A DNA stretch of 64,000 nucleotides from Alloteropsis semialata. Lineage: Eukaryota > Streptophyta > Magnoliopsida > Poales > Poaceae. The translations under genes and the position numbers were made by a program. The first letter of the stretch is position 1. Each line of letters starts with the position of its first letter. The stretch is from contig CM014278.1 in the NCBI GenBank assembly GCA_004135705.1, positions 73,454,598 through 73,518,597 on the forward strand, written 5' to 3'. A model generated the notes under the pieces. It did no database searches. It saw only the letters and a program-made list of their open reading frames with translations, and was not told the origin of the DNA. This document shows, in pieces, positions 53,316 to 63,820 of this stretch.

Positions 53316-55892
53316 AATCTACATTGATGATGTGGTGATCAAATCAAAAGGTTATCAAGATCATTTGGCCGATTTGAAGGAAACGCTGGAATGCACTAGG
53401 CAGCATGGATTGAAGATGAATCCACTCAAGTGTGCTTTTGGCGTATCGGCCGGCCAATTTCTCGGTTTCCTGGTACATGAAAGAGGAATCGAGGTAAATG
53501 ATCGAAATCGCAAGGCAATTGATGATATTGAGCCTCCAGTAAACAAGAAGGAATTGCAGAGTTTGATTGGAAAAATCAATTTCCTGAGGAGGTTTATATC
53601 AAATCTATCAGTCCGATTGGAATCATTTATTCCTCTGTTGAAGCTGAAGGATGAAGAAGAGTTGATATGGGAACCTAAACATCAAAAGGCATTGGATGAA
53701 ATCAAACAATATTTAGCATATCCGCCAGTTCTTATTCCACCACAAAAGGATAAGCCGTACAAGCTTTATTTATCGGCTTTTAATCATGCAATCGGCTCTG
53801 TTTTGATTCAAGAGGTTGATGGGAAAGAACGAGTTATATTCTATTTAAGCCGAAGATTACTGGATCCTGAAACTCGTTATTCATATGTGGAGAAGCTTTG
53901 CCTTTGTTTATATTTTTCTTGTACAAAATTAAGGCATTATTTGCTGTCGGCCGAATGCACTGTGATTTGCAGGGAGGATGTGATTAAATATATGTTATCA
54001 ATGCCAATCGTGAAAGGGAGAATTGGCAAGTGGGTTTTTGCTCTGACGGAATTTGATCTTAGATATGAATCGGCCAAAGCGGTAAAAGGGCAGATAATGG
54101 CTGATTTAGTTGCTGATCATTGTGGACCTAACATTGATGCTGTTGAGCAATGCACTACGGAGTTTGATGTGTTTGGTCCGATGAAAAAGGCCGATGTGGT
54201 CGACGCAGTTCCTTGGACTATATTCTTTGATGGTTCTTCTTGCAATGATGGTTGCGGAATCGGCTTGATTATTATTTCGCCTCGGGGGGCAAGGTTTGAA
54301 TTTGCTTTTCCAATTGAAAAATGCATGAATAATCAAGCGGAATATGAAGCATTGATGAAAGGTCTCCAGATTCTTAAAAAAATCGGCGCTCAGTTTGTTG
54401 AGGTATTTGGAGATTCTTTGTTGATTATTAATCAGTTGCTCGGCAAGTATGATTGCAAGATGGATGCTTTATTATCTTACTTTGAGAAGTGTCGAGATTT
54501 GATTGATCAGTTCGCCCTAGTAACTCTTAAGCATGTTCCAAGACATCATAACGAGGAAGCGAATCGGCTGGCGCAAAAAGCGTCTGGCTATCGGCCTATG
54601 TCCGATGTGATGGCACAGGAGATACCGGAAGGAGATTGGAGGAAAGAAATCATTGAATATTTGAATGATCCTTCTGTCAAGACTTCTAGGAAGATACGCT
54701 ACAAATCGATCAGGCATGTCTTGGTTGAAGGAGTGCTTTATTTTCGCTCAGTTGATGGAGTCCTGTTGAGATGCATCGGACCTGAAGAAGCCAAGGTCTT
54801 GATGGGAGAAATTCATGAAGGTGTTTGCGGGGCTCATCAATCGCCGTTCAAGATGAAATGGATGATCAGGAAAAATGGGTATTATTGGCCGACGATTCTG
54901 GAAGACTGCTTTGAATATTATAAAGGGTTTCAAGAATGTCAAAGATATGAAAATATTCAGAGGGCTCCAGCATCGGCTATGAACCGTGTCATCAAGCCAT
55001 GGCCGTTTAGAGGTTGGAGAATTGACCTGATTGGCCAGATTTTTCCACATTCAAGCAAGGGGCACAAATTCATATTAGTGGCAACAGATTATTTCACCAA
55101 ATGGGTTGAAGCTATTCCTTTGAAGGAAGTGAAGTCCCAAAATGTTATTGAATTCGTTAGAGAACACATTGTCTACCGATTTGGAATTCCACAGACAATC
55201 ATGACAGATCAAGGTACGATGTTTACATCGGACGAGTTCAAAAATTTTGCTGCTGATATGGGTATCAAGCTTCTTAATTCATCACCATTTTATGCACAAG
55301 CCAATGGTCAAGCTGAAGCCTCCAATAAAAGTTTGATCAAGTTGATTGACAGAAAGATTGAGGAATACCCAAGAAAATGGCATATTGTGCTTCCTGAAGC
55401 TCTATGGGCATATCGAATGGCTTGTCATGGGTCGATCAAGGTTTCTCCATATGAACTGGTTTATGGGCATGAAGCCGTTCTTCCATGGGAAATTCGTACT
55501 GGGTCAAGACGTATCGAGCTTCAGGATAAATTAAAGGCTGGCGAATACATGGAACTCATGAATAGTGAGTCCGATGACTTGGCTGTTCGTCGGCTACGCG
55601 CTTTGGAAAATATTGAAGCTAACAAGCTCAGAGTTGCAAGGCATTATGATAAGAAAGTTAAGGGGAAAGAGTTCAAAGAGGGCGTTCTCGTGTGAAAAGT
55701 TATTCTGCCGATTGGTTCTAAGGATCCCAGATACGGCAAATGGTCACCGAACTGGGAGGGACCCTATCGAATCGTCCGATGTGTTCCTGGCAATGCTTAT
55801 ATTCTACAAACGCTTGAAGGAGAAGTGTTTCCTAAGGCATTAAACGGGAAATATTTGAAGAAGTACTACCCTAGCATTTGGGTAAATTCGTA
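53308..55892 (+). CDS. Element C RT C-terminus, RNase H domains and integrase
   Basis: Starts with IVEIYIDDVVIKS (RT active site). RNase H follows to about 54120 (RLLDPETRYSYVEKLCL), then the second RNase H of Tat elements (FFDGSSCNDGCGIG, NNQAEYEAL, VEVFGDSLLI). Integrase has a zinc region HEGVCGAHQ...YYKGFQECQ in which one expected Cys is Phe, then the core with WRIDLIGQIFP, IMTDQGTMFTS and ANGQAEASNK. A TGA at 55693-55695 interrupts the C-terminal part, which continues in frame to 55892 (PNWEGPYRIVRCVPGNAYIL). Confidence 0.9.
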
Positions 55893-57085
55893 AAGCCGAT
55901 GCTACGCGTCAGGCTTAGAAGCCGATGGAAAAATCGCCTTAAGAACAAAATAAGAACCGATGCGACATGCATCGCCTTAAGGGCTATATACAATAAGCGA
56001 GAAGTATGTTACATCATCAAGCTGCTCAATGGAGGAGCAGGCTACTGGAAAAGGGATTGCATATATATTCATATATTTCTCATACAAAGAGATTTCAGAA
56101 GACAGGAAGATCTAATAGGCGCCGATGTACTTTGTTCATCATTGCCAAAATAAGTCTAGAAGGAAAAGGGCGAGAAAAAGCATAAAATTAAGAAGACATC
56201 CCCTTCCTTGAGACAGGTTCTTGAACAGCTCGGCTCATTCGACGAAATCCGCAAGTTTGAGGAGATATGCTCTGGAAGCAGTCCCTTGAAGAGCGCACCG
56301 ACGGACCGGTGGCTTTGCCCCTATCCTGAAGAGGGCATCCCATTAAACCCCTCTGAAAAACCTTTCCCTCAGTAAACCATGAGGAAACCTCACAAGGATT
56401 CTCCTAGCAGAGGTTCCACCTGGATTTGCTGCAGGATCAGAAAAAGGGGGAGTACCCTACACTATTTCACGAGAATTCTTCTAGCAGAAGAGGGAGAGGG
56501 GATTGGTTCCTATATCAAAGAGAAGGAGTTTGTGTTCTGTCATGAATATTAGCTGCGCCATGGCGAAAGAATGGTGGAGGAAGGAGAACCTGAGACAGGT
56601 ATTTATAGCTGGCGATTGATGAAGGAATTAAAGGAAAGGTGGGAATCTGAAAGATGCTCGCTGAAACTGTCCAAATAAAGAACAGTATTCTCGTGAAGGT
56701 GTCATTGATTCAGTGCTGATATGATTAAAGAGGGGCGTCTTTTGAGGAACTGCATTGAAGAGTCGTTTCGCCTGGGTCAATAAATATATGAGTACCCGTG
56801 ACATAAGTGCAGGATTCCATATATTGTTTGTTGTCAGAGACATTAATGCTCGAGAAAAAGAAAGGAGAAGATGGGCAGTGCAGATCCTTAGCAGAGAAAG
56901 AGGAGTAAACAGCGTGGCTGCCAGTGGAAGTTTTTTATAAGGAGAAAAATAGCTGTGATCCAAGAATCAAGGAATCGCACAGTACAAGGATGGGAAGTTT
57001 TGGCACGAAAATCGGTGAAGGAGTTATGATGACAGATACGAATTTTGGAACAAAATGATATTTTATTCCAAAATTGGGGGGCATG
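55893..57085 (+). other. Element C 3' untranslated region
   Basis: About 1.2 kb between the integrase stop and the 3' LTR, with no domain. Polypurine-like sequence ends at 57083. Long 3' non-coding regions are common in Tat elements. Confidence 0.7.
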
Positions 57086-59002
57086 TGTTGACACCAGATT
57101 TTCGCACCTGATATGCTGAGTCAGATGGTGACGTGGTGAGGCTGGTACTGCACAGTGGGCCCGTTGAATGGTCAAACAGATGATGCCGGAAAAGGAAGCC
57201 GATGCAGAATATGGGTCCGATAAAGAAGGAGAGTCCGATCTGATGATGAATGAGAGAATGTGCATCGGCTAAAAGGGAAGCGTAGCATGAACGGGGACTA
57301 TTTCCTTTTCAGAAGGCGTATTGAAAGTCCCATTCTATGTTAAATATTAGTTTACTTTATTTGCAAGTTAGTCAAGTCCGATCAGGACTCTTCATGACCA
57401 GGGTATAAATATAAACCCTCGTCCATTGTAAAGAACTATTCATACAATCAATACAACCCGGCTTCACGCCAAACCCTTAGGAGTAGGAGTAGATACCGAC
57501 GAACTCATTGGTGGACGGGCTGCATCAGTTCCTGACCTCCGGCTTACCAGTAAGATTGTCAACTTATCGAACTAGTTTAAGCTTTGAATTGAGGCACATC
57601 GCCCTTTCTCGTTTATACTGTTCAACCGATTTATCTTTGGATAATCAAGAATAATCTAGATTCCCTACGTCGGAGCTAGATCATTATTGATTATTCAACA
57701 GTTAATCGTTTATCGAGTTACACTTTAAGTCTTGAGATCAATCTAGATTCCCTACGTCGGAGCTAGATTTATCTCTAGATCATCAAGATTAGTCTAGATT
57801 CCCTACGTCGGAGCTAGGTTAATCTTGGTTATTTAAAGGTAGCTTTTGCAGTTGCTTGAAGTTTCTAGATTGATTTAGATCTGAGCCATGTGAATTAATC
57901 TGTTTCTTCAACAACTTTGAGCATTGGTTTTAGTCCGATTTGAGCAATATTTATCTTACAGCATCGTTCTAGGTCCGATTCATGTTTTGTGGTTTAATCT
58001 GGTTGTTCTTTGAGTATTGTGTTTGGTTTAGATTCCCTACGTCGGAGCTGAACCCTCGCAATATAATAAGATTGATCTTTGATTGTCATGCTTGGTTTAG
58101 ATTCCCTACGTCGGAGCTAGATTCATCTTGATTAGTCGAAGGAAGCTTAGATTATACCTGATTGTTATTCGAATGTTAGGCTTGATTTAGATTCCCTACG
58201 TCGGAGCTAGATCTTTCTTGATTATTCGATAGCATACCTTAGAATCAGAACGATCCTGTTACTATTTTACTGCTTATTTGCTTAATCTGATTAACACCTT
58301 TGCGAGCATCTTGTTTAGTTATTGGATTGATAAATTGAATCTGATTATTTAGCTATCTGATCTGATTATTGCTGAAGTAAGTTCGCTGCATCCGTCTGTG
58401 AAACCGTGTTGAAACAGCTTTGGTCCGATTGGCTAGTTAGATGGTCCGATAAGATAGATCAAATCGGTAACTAAGCAAGATGAACAATGTATCGGCTCAC
58501 ACTTTGATTATTTAATATCTTGCTCAAAGGCATAGCTGATCCGTTACTTACATATCGGCCATGTTTTACGTTTTATTTCATTATTTAAAGGCTGATCTGT
58601 CACAAGGTCCGATCCTGATTGGTCCGATTCTGAGGTCCGATTAGATGACTGATTAAGGTCCGATTATATTTTCTGAGGTCCGATTAGATGACTGATTGAG
58701 GTCCGATTATATTGGTCCGATTGAGGCTGTCTATGAAGTCCGATTTTAAGGTCCGATTGGCATCGGCCGATGCAAGTCTGATTGGGTCTTGGCTGAAATC
58801 CAACGTGCCCCTGACATCTGGAACAGAGCCGGCACAATCAAAGAATAATTTAACTGTTTTATCCCCTTGTCAATTTCAGGTCAAATTGACTGGCACGCCG
58901 CGAACCTGAACGAAGTGCAGGCTGGCACTGGAGTGAAGCAGATCTCCCTGGTCTTATTGTGTTGATCGCTGAGGATATGACTGCCGATTTTCCGCGTCAA
59001 CA
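57086..59002 (+). repeat. Element C 3' LTR
   Basis: 1,917 bp, preceded by the polypurine-like AAAATTGGGGGGCATG. Six copies of the 23-bp word and extra GGTCCGATT units account for its greater length relative to the 5' LTR. Confidence 0.95.
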
Positions 59003-59938
59003 GGGAGCTCGATTTCCGACGGCAGTTACGAACCTCGGTACTTCACGGCCGAATTCACCCCCCCTAATCCACCATCCTCCAATTAACCTCGCCATTCACT
59101 CCTCCACCTCGCCACCTCCGCCCTCCGGTGCCTAGCACCCTCCGCCTTTGCTCATACTCCACGAAATCGAAGTTTTCGGCCACCATTAGCAAGAGTTCGG
59201 CCGAGCTTCCCTTGCTCCAAAATCGTAACTCTACATGCCTCCTCCTTCCAATCCAAGCTTCAAGAGACGTTCCTCGTGTTCCTAGGATCGTTCCCGACCT
59301 TTTCCCCATTCGTTTTCGACCTCCAGGAGGCTGGGCCGCCGCCGCCTCCACCGGCCACCGCCGGCGCACGCGGACAGGAGCCGTGGGCCGCGGCCGGCCG
59401 CCTGCTCCAGGCCTGGTGCGGTCGGGGAAGGGCGCCGCAGCCTCCCGCCCGTGCACCCAGGCCAGGGAGGGCGCCAGCGCCGGCCACCACCGGCGGCCTG
59501 AACAGCCGAACCGAGCCCGACGAGCTGTTCTGTTCGAACAGAACAGAGGTAGAAGAAGGAGGATGTGAAGGTAAAGAGTTGGAAACTATAGGGGGTTATC
59601 CAAGAAATTTTTGGGCATGTATGTGATTATCGATTCTTGCAGGGGGTTTTCGACGAGAATCCGAGGACATGTTCGTAAAGAAAAGGACCTGTCCGTGAAC
59701 CTTTGTTTTCCCGAGGACCCGGATGTAAATACATATTCACTATTCACGAGTTTCTTTCTTTTGATTTCGGCTGAGATTCAATAAATCGCCAAAAATCACA
59801 GAAAAATCGAAAAATTACAAACTTAGACTTTTTGGAATCCTTGAGAAATTATCTTTCCAGTGGTATATCATATGCATGTATAATCTATGTAAATCCTGAT
59901 GTATTTTTGAATATATGAAGATATGCTTGAAAGGATGT
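59003..59938 (+). other. LTR D continuation, GC-rich block
   Basis: Resumes D after the GGGAG duplication. 59100-59570 is GC-rich and open in several frames (up to 146 codons, low complexity Pro/Ala/Arg), with a donor-like CAGAG|GTAGAAG near 59547. It may be a first exon or leader of the LTR transcript. Confidence 0.4.
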
Positions 59939-60405
59939 TTATGGCTTTATAAATCATAGGAATGTGCTAAAAATACAAAACCACTTTTGTTGGATCTGCT
60001 GTGACCAGTGGAGTTGAATTGAGTATCTGTTGGCCACAGTTTGTGCATGATTTTAGTAGATTTGGATTTAAGTTGTTGCTAGCTAGATAAGAAATGTTAA
60101 ATCACCAAATATTCTATGCAACTCAAAAAAATCTGAAAAATTCACATAAAATGCCTCTATTGGAATAGTAGTTGTATTAAAAATTTCAGCTATAGAACCT
60201 TTTTGTAGATTTTATTATGATTTTCTAATTGATGGTAAGTGTTAGCTGATAAAAGAAATATAAAACAAATAGGTAAAATATTGGAAAATTTCTGAAAAAT
60301 ATGTTTTACTGTCAGGAACACAGAAACATGTTTACCTAAAATTTTGTTTATGAAAATATATTGTTTAGGTTTATTTTGGTAAGCTCAAGTTGGTTTTTGT
60401 TTAAA

Positions 60406-60482
60406 ACCGGTCAGACCGATTTCAAATCCGGTGGAACCGGTTTAAACCGATGAAACCGGTTCTGATAACCGGTGGAACCGGT
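60406..60482. promoter_or_regulatory. ACCGGT array, copy 1
   Basis: Pairs start at 60406/60415, 60427/60436, 60446/60455 and 60468/60477: four 9-bp pairs with pair spacing 21, 19 and 22 bp. Some hexamers carry one change (ACCGAT, TCCGGT). Confidence 0.75.
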
Positions 60483-60815
60483 TCTGCCCGTGAAGCAAAA
60501 GTGAATTTCCAATTATGCTATAGGAACCCTTTTTACTACTAGTGGTCAATTATAGATGTTTTCACTTAAATTAGGAAATATTGTAAGATGCTTTAACATG
60601 TTAGAATAGCTTCATAAAATTTCTTTCTATGTTAAGTCAATTCTAATTTCAGTTTAATTATCAACTAAAAGCAACCCACCCCGCTTTATTTGTGAGCTTC
60701 TTAATTGTTTATATTCCGTAAATTATTGCCCCGTGATGTATTAGTGAGTCGTTGCAGTTATTCTGTGATTGTTTCTCGTGCATTACTGCATCTCATGCAT
60801 CTGCATTTCATGTAG

Positions 60816-60953
60816 ATCAAACCCTTGCCGACGGAGTGTACGAGATTGAGGTCGAGCACGAGGACGACCCCGCTGCTGCTGAATTGAACTTTGCTGCTGC
60901 ACAAGACCCGAACCAAAGTTCGGAAGGGCCCAAGGCCAGCGGTGATCAGGAAG
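60816..60953 (+). other. Acidic exon-like segment in LTR D (copy 1)
   Basis: 138 bp between acceptor TTTCATGTAG and GC-type donor GGAAG|GCAAGC. It encodes an acidic peptide including LADGVYEIEVEHEDDPAAAE. Copy 2 is at 62251-62388. A possible terminal exon in matching phase is at 63377-63489. Confidence 0.45.
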
Positions 60954-61391
60954 GCAAGCCCCGGAGCATAACCGCTGTTATTTCTAACTCTCTTTGCGTT
61001 ATGCCTTTATTTGTGCATTTAAGTTTTGAGGAGTTGGATGAAACCCTAGTTGCATGATCCCTAGGTACCTATGTCCTAATACTAGTATGTGTAGGTCGTC
61101 TAGACTGCCATGCTTAATTAGGACCGGTAGAAGTCGAGTGATTGCCTTGTCACTCGCGAGATATAGTTTTTTTTAATTTCTATCAGTTGATGAGATTCGG
61201 CAAGCAAGGCTTGTGCGATATTCCTGGTTGGTTGAACACCCCGCTTGCACAGAAAAGTATTGGCTAAGGCATTGCTTGTGTGTCATTGTTGGTCAAGCTT
61301 TTGAAGGTACTAATCGTATGCCGGGAAATATGGTAAACTGGTAAACCTAGTACTTGATTCAAACTGACGTCTGACGGGTTTTATCACTCCC

Positions 61392-61392
61392 N
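61392..61392. other. Single N, assembly gap
   Basis: The only ambiguous base in the window. It joins the end of repeat copy 1 exactly to the start of copy 2. Confidence 0.95.
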
Positions 61393-62826
61393 TTATGGCT
61401 TTATAAATCATAGGAATGTGCTAAAAATGCAAAACCACTTTTGTTGGATCTGTTGTGACCAGTGGAGTTGAATTGAGTATCTGTTGGCCACAGTTTGTGC
61501 ATGATTTTAGTAGATTTGGATTTAAGTTGTTGCTAGCTAGATAAGAAATGTTAAATCACCAAATATTCTATACGACTCAGAAAAATCTGAAAAATTCACA
61601 TAAAATGCCTCTGTTGGAATAGTAGTTGCATTAAAAATTTCAGCTATAGAACCTTTTTGTAGATTTTATTATGATTTTCTAATTGATGGTAAGTGTTAGC
61701 TGATAAAAGAAATATAAAACAAATAGGTAAAATATTGGAAAATTTCTGAAAAATATGTTTTACTGTCAGGAACACAGAAACATGTTTACCTAAAATTTTG
61801 TTTATGAAAATATATTGTTTAGGTTTATTTTGGTAAGCTCAAGTTGGTTTTTGTTTAAAACCGGTCAGACCGGTTTCAAATCCGGTGGAACCGGTTTTTA
61901 TAACCGGTGGAACCGGTTCTGCCCGTGAAGCAAAAGTGAATTTCCAATTATGCCATAGGAACCCTTTTTACTACTAGTGGTCAATTATAGATGTTTTCAC
62001 TTAAATTAGGAAATATTGTAAGATGCTTTAACATGTTAGAATAGCTTCATAAAATTTCTTTCTATGTTAAGTCAATTCTAATTTCAGTTTAATTATCAAC
62101 TAAAAGCAACCCACCCCGCTTTATTTGTGAGCTTCTTAATTGTTTATATTCCGTAAATTATTGCCCCGTGATGTATTAGTGAGTCGTTGCAGTTATTCTG
62201 TGATTGTTTCTCGTGCATTACTGCATCTCATGCATCTGCATTTCATGTAGATCAAACCCTTGCCGACGGAGTGTACGAGATTGAGGTCGAGCACGAGGAC
62301 GACCCCGCTGCTGCTGAATTGAACTTTGCTGCTGCACAAGACCCGAACCAAAGTTCGGAAGGGCCCAAGGCCAGCGGTGATCAGGAAGGCAAGCCCCGGA
62401 GCATAACCGCTGTTATTTCTAACTCTCTTTGCTTTATGCCTTTATTTGTGCATTTAAGTTTTGAGGAGTTGGATGAAACCCTAGTTGCATGATCCCTAGG
62501 TACCTATGTCCTAATACTAGTATGTGTAGGTCGTCTAGACTGCCATGCTTAATTAGGACCGGTAGAAGTCGAGTGATTGCCTTGTCACTCGCGAGATATA
62601 GTTTTTTTTAATTTCTATCAGTTGATGAGATTCGGCAAGCAAGGCTTGTGCGATATTCCTGGTTGGTTGAACACCCCGCTTGCACAGAAAAGTATTGGCT
62701 AAGGCATTGCTTGTGTGTCATTCTTGGTCAAGCTTTTGAAGGTACTAATCGTATGCCGGGAAATATGGTAAACTGGTAAACCTAGTACTTGATTCAAACT
62801 GACGTCTGACGGGTTTTATCACTCCC
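61393..62826 (+). repeat. 1.43-kb direct repeat, copy 2 (right of N)
   Basis: Second copy of 59939-61391, including the ACCGGT array (61860-61917, three pairs) and acidic exon-like segment (62251-62388). After 62826 the sequence is unique. Confidence 0.9.
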
Positions 62827-63820
62827 TTGGGCGAGGGTTGTGGCGAGTGTAGCAGTGGCCGCGGCACAGGTTTGCCTGGGGCACCTGGGGTCCGTTGGGG
62901 CGTGCACTCGGGCGGAGTGGTCCCTGATGGCAGATGGCAGGGAGAGATGGGAAAGGTTGCCTCGTGAGGTCCGGGGTGTCTCTCACGGGTCGTGCGATTA
63001 GGTTGTCCCATGCATGGTGAAAAATCAACTCGAGTTGTCCGTCCTTCGCGGTTACATGAAGCTGCTTGATCTCTTGTCATACATCAATGTCTTGGGCCAA
63101 AAAGGGGGTGGAAGTGTTGTTAGATGAGAAATGTTGATGATTTGTTAATCAATTGTTTTTCCACACTGAATGTTATTGGATAGTTTGGCAAATCTAGTAA
63201 GAGTTAGTCTCACTCTAAAACTTGGCTAAAATATTGAAATTAGGGATCAATTTGTAGACGCTTTTGGCAAAACAAACCCCAGAGCCAAAAAGCCTTGCAT
63301 GTCTAGTATTTAACCTTGTCGGGTAAGTCTTGCTGAGTAATTAGTACTCAGCCTTGCTTGTGGCTATCTTTTTCAGATGATGTTGCTGGTTATGACCCTG
63401 TTGCTGCTCTGACTTGGCCTGGAGTGCTCCCTGATGGTTGGACAGTTGAGTGGGGGCCGTCTGAGTCCGACTCAGGCCGCGGGAATTGAATATCATGTGT
63501 GGGCTCCATGTGATATTATGTGTACCGACGTTCAGACTTCCGCTGTATTATAACTCTGGTTTGTAATAACTAAAACATATGCACTGTATTTGTATAATTA
63601 TCTATGTGAACCCCGTGTTGTAAAATTTGTGATGAGTTGTACTGCCTGAGCCCATCTTCGAGTGGGACTGCTGCTATTTCGTTTCGGTCGAGAGAACAAG
63701 GTGGTTTAATCGGGAAGGTATCCGACGGATTGCACGATTAGCTCGGTTTAAGGGCGTGGAGCACTGCTGTGATAGTGGGCCCATGCTTTTAAACCGGATT
63801 AATTGGGACAGTCTGCCACA
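62827..63820 (+). other. LTR D 3' part with possible terminal exon
   Basis: Non-repeated end of D. At 63377-63489, after a TTTTTCAG acceptor, an open segment in phase with the acidic exon encodes DVAGYDPVAALTWPGVLPDG and ends with a Gly/Asn-rich tail and TGA. Otherwise no coding signal. Confidence 0.45.

Larger units (their letters stand above)
47348..59002 (+). mobile_element. Element C: Tat-clade Gypsy retrotransposon
   Basis: An 11,655-bp element with 5-bp duplications GGGAG (47343-47347 and 59003-59007). LTRs are 1,854 and 1,917 bp, beginning TGTTGACACCAG and ending CGCGTCAACA. Primer site, gag, protease, RT, RNase H, second RNase H and integrase are in Gypsy/Tat order. The LTRs differ by about twenty substitutions plus two repeat-unit indels (20 and 43 bp, which together give the 63-bp length difference). 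Stops and frameshifts make it inactive. Confidence 0.95.
59939..61391 (+). repeat. 1.45-kb direct repeat, copy 1 (left of N)
   Basis: Matches 61393-62826 with about eleven substitutions and one 19-bp difference in the ACCGGT array. It ends at the single N (61392). Confidence 0.9.
46471..63820. mobile_element. D: long solo LTR, split by element C
   Basis: Begins TGTGACACCCCGGTGTCAC and ends GTCTGCCACA, flanked by ATATC duplications. After removing element C (47348-59002 plus its duplicated GGGAG) about 5.7 kb remain, or about 4.2 kb if the repeat at the N is false. Only one copy of the terminus is seen and there are no pol domains, so it is a solo LTR of a long-LTR (TGTRACACCC-type, Del/Tekay-like) family. 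It holds ACCGGT arrays, a GC-rich block at 59100-59570, and exon-like acidic segments near its 3' half. Confidence 0.75.

Noticed and set aside
60752..62492. Two 101-aa ORFs as duplicated genes
   Set aside because: They are the same LTR segment in the two repeat copies around the N; at most an LTR exon, not independent genes.
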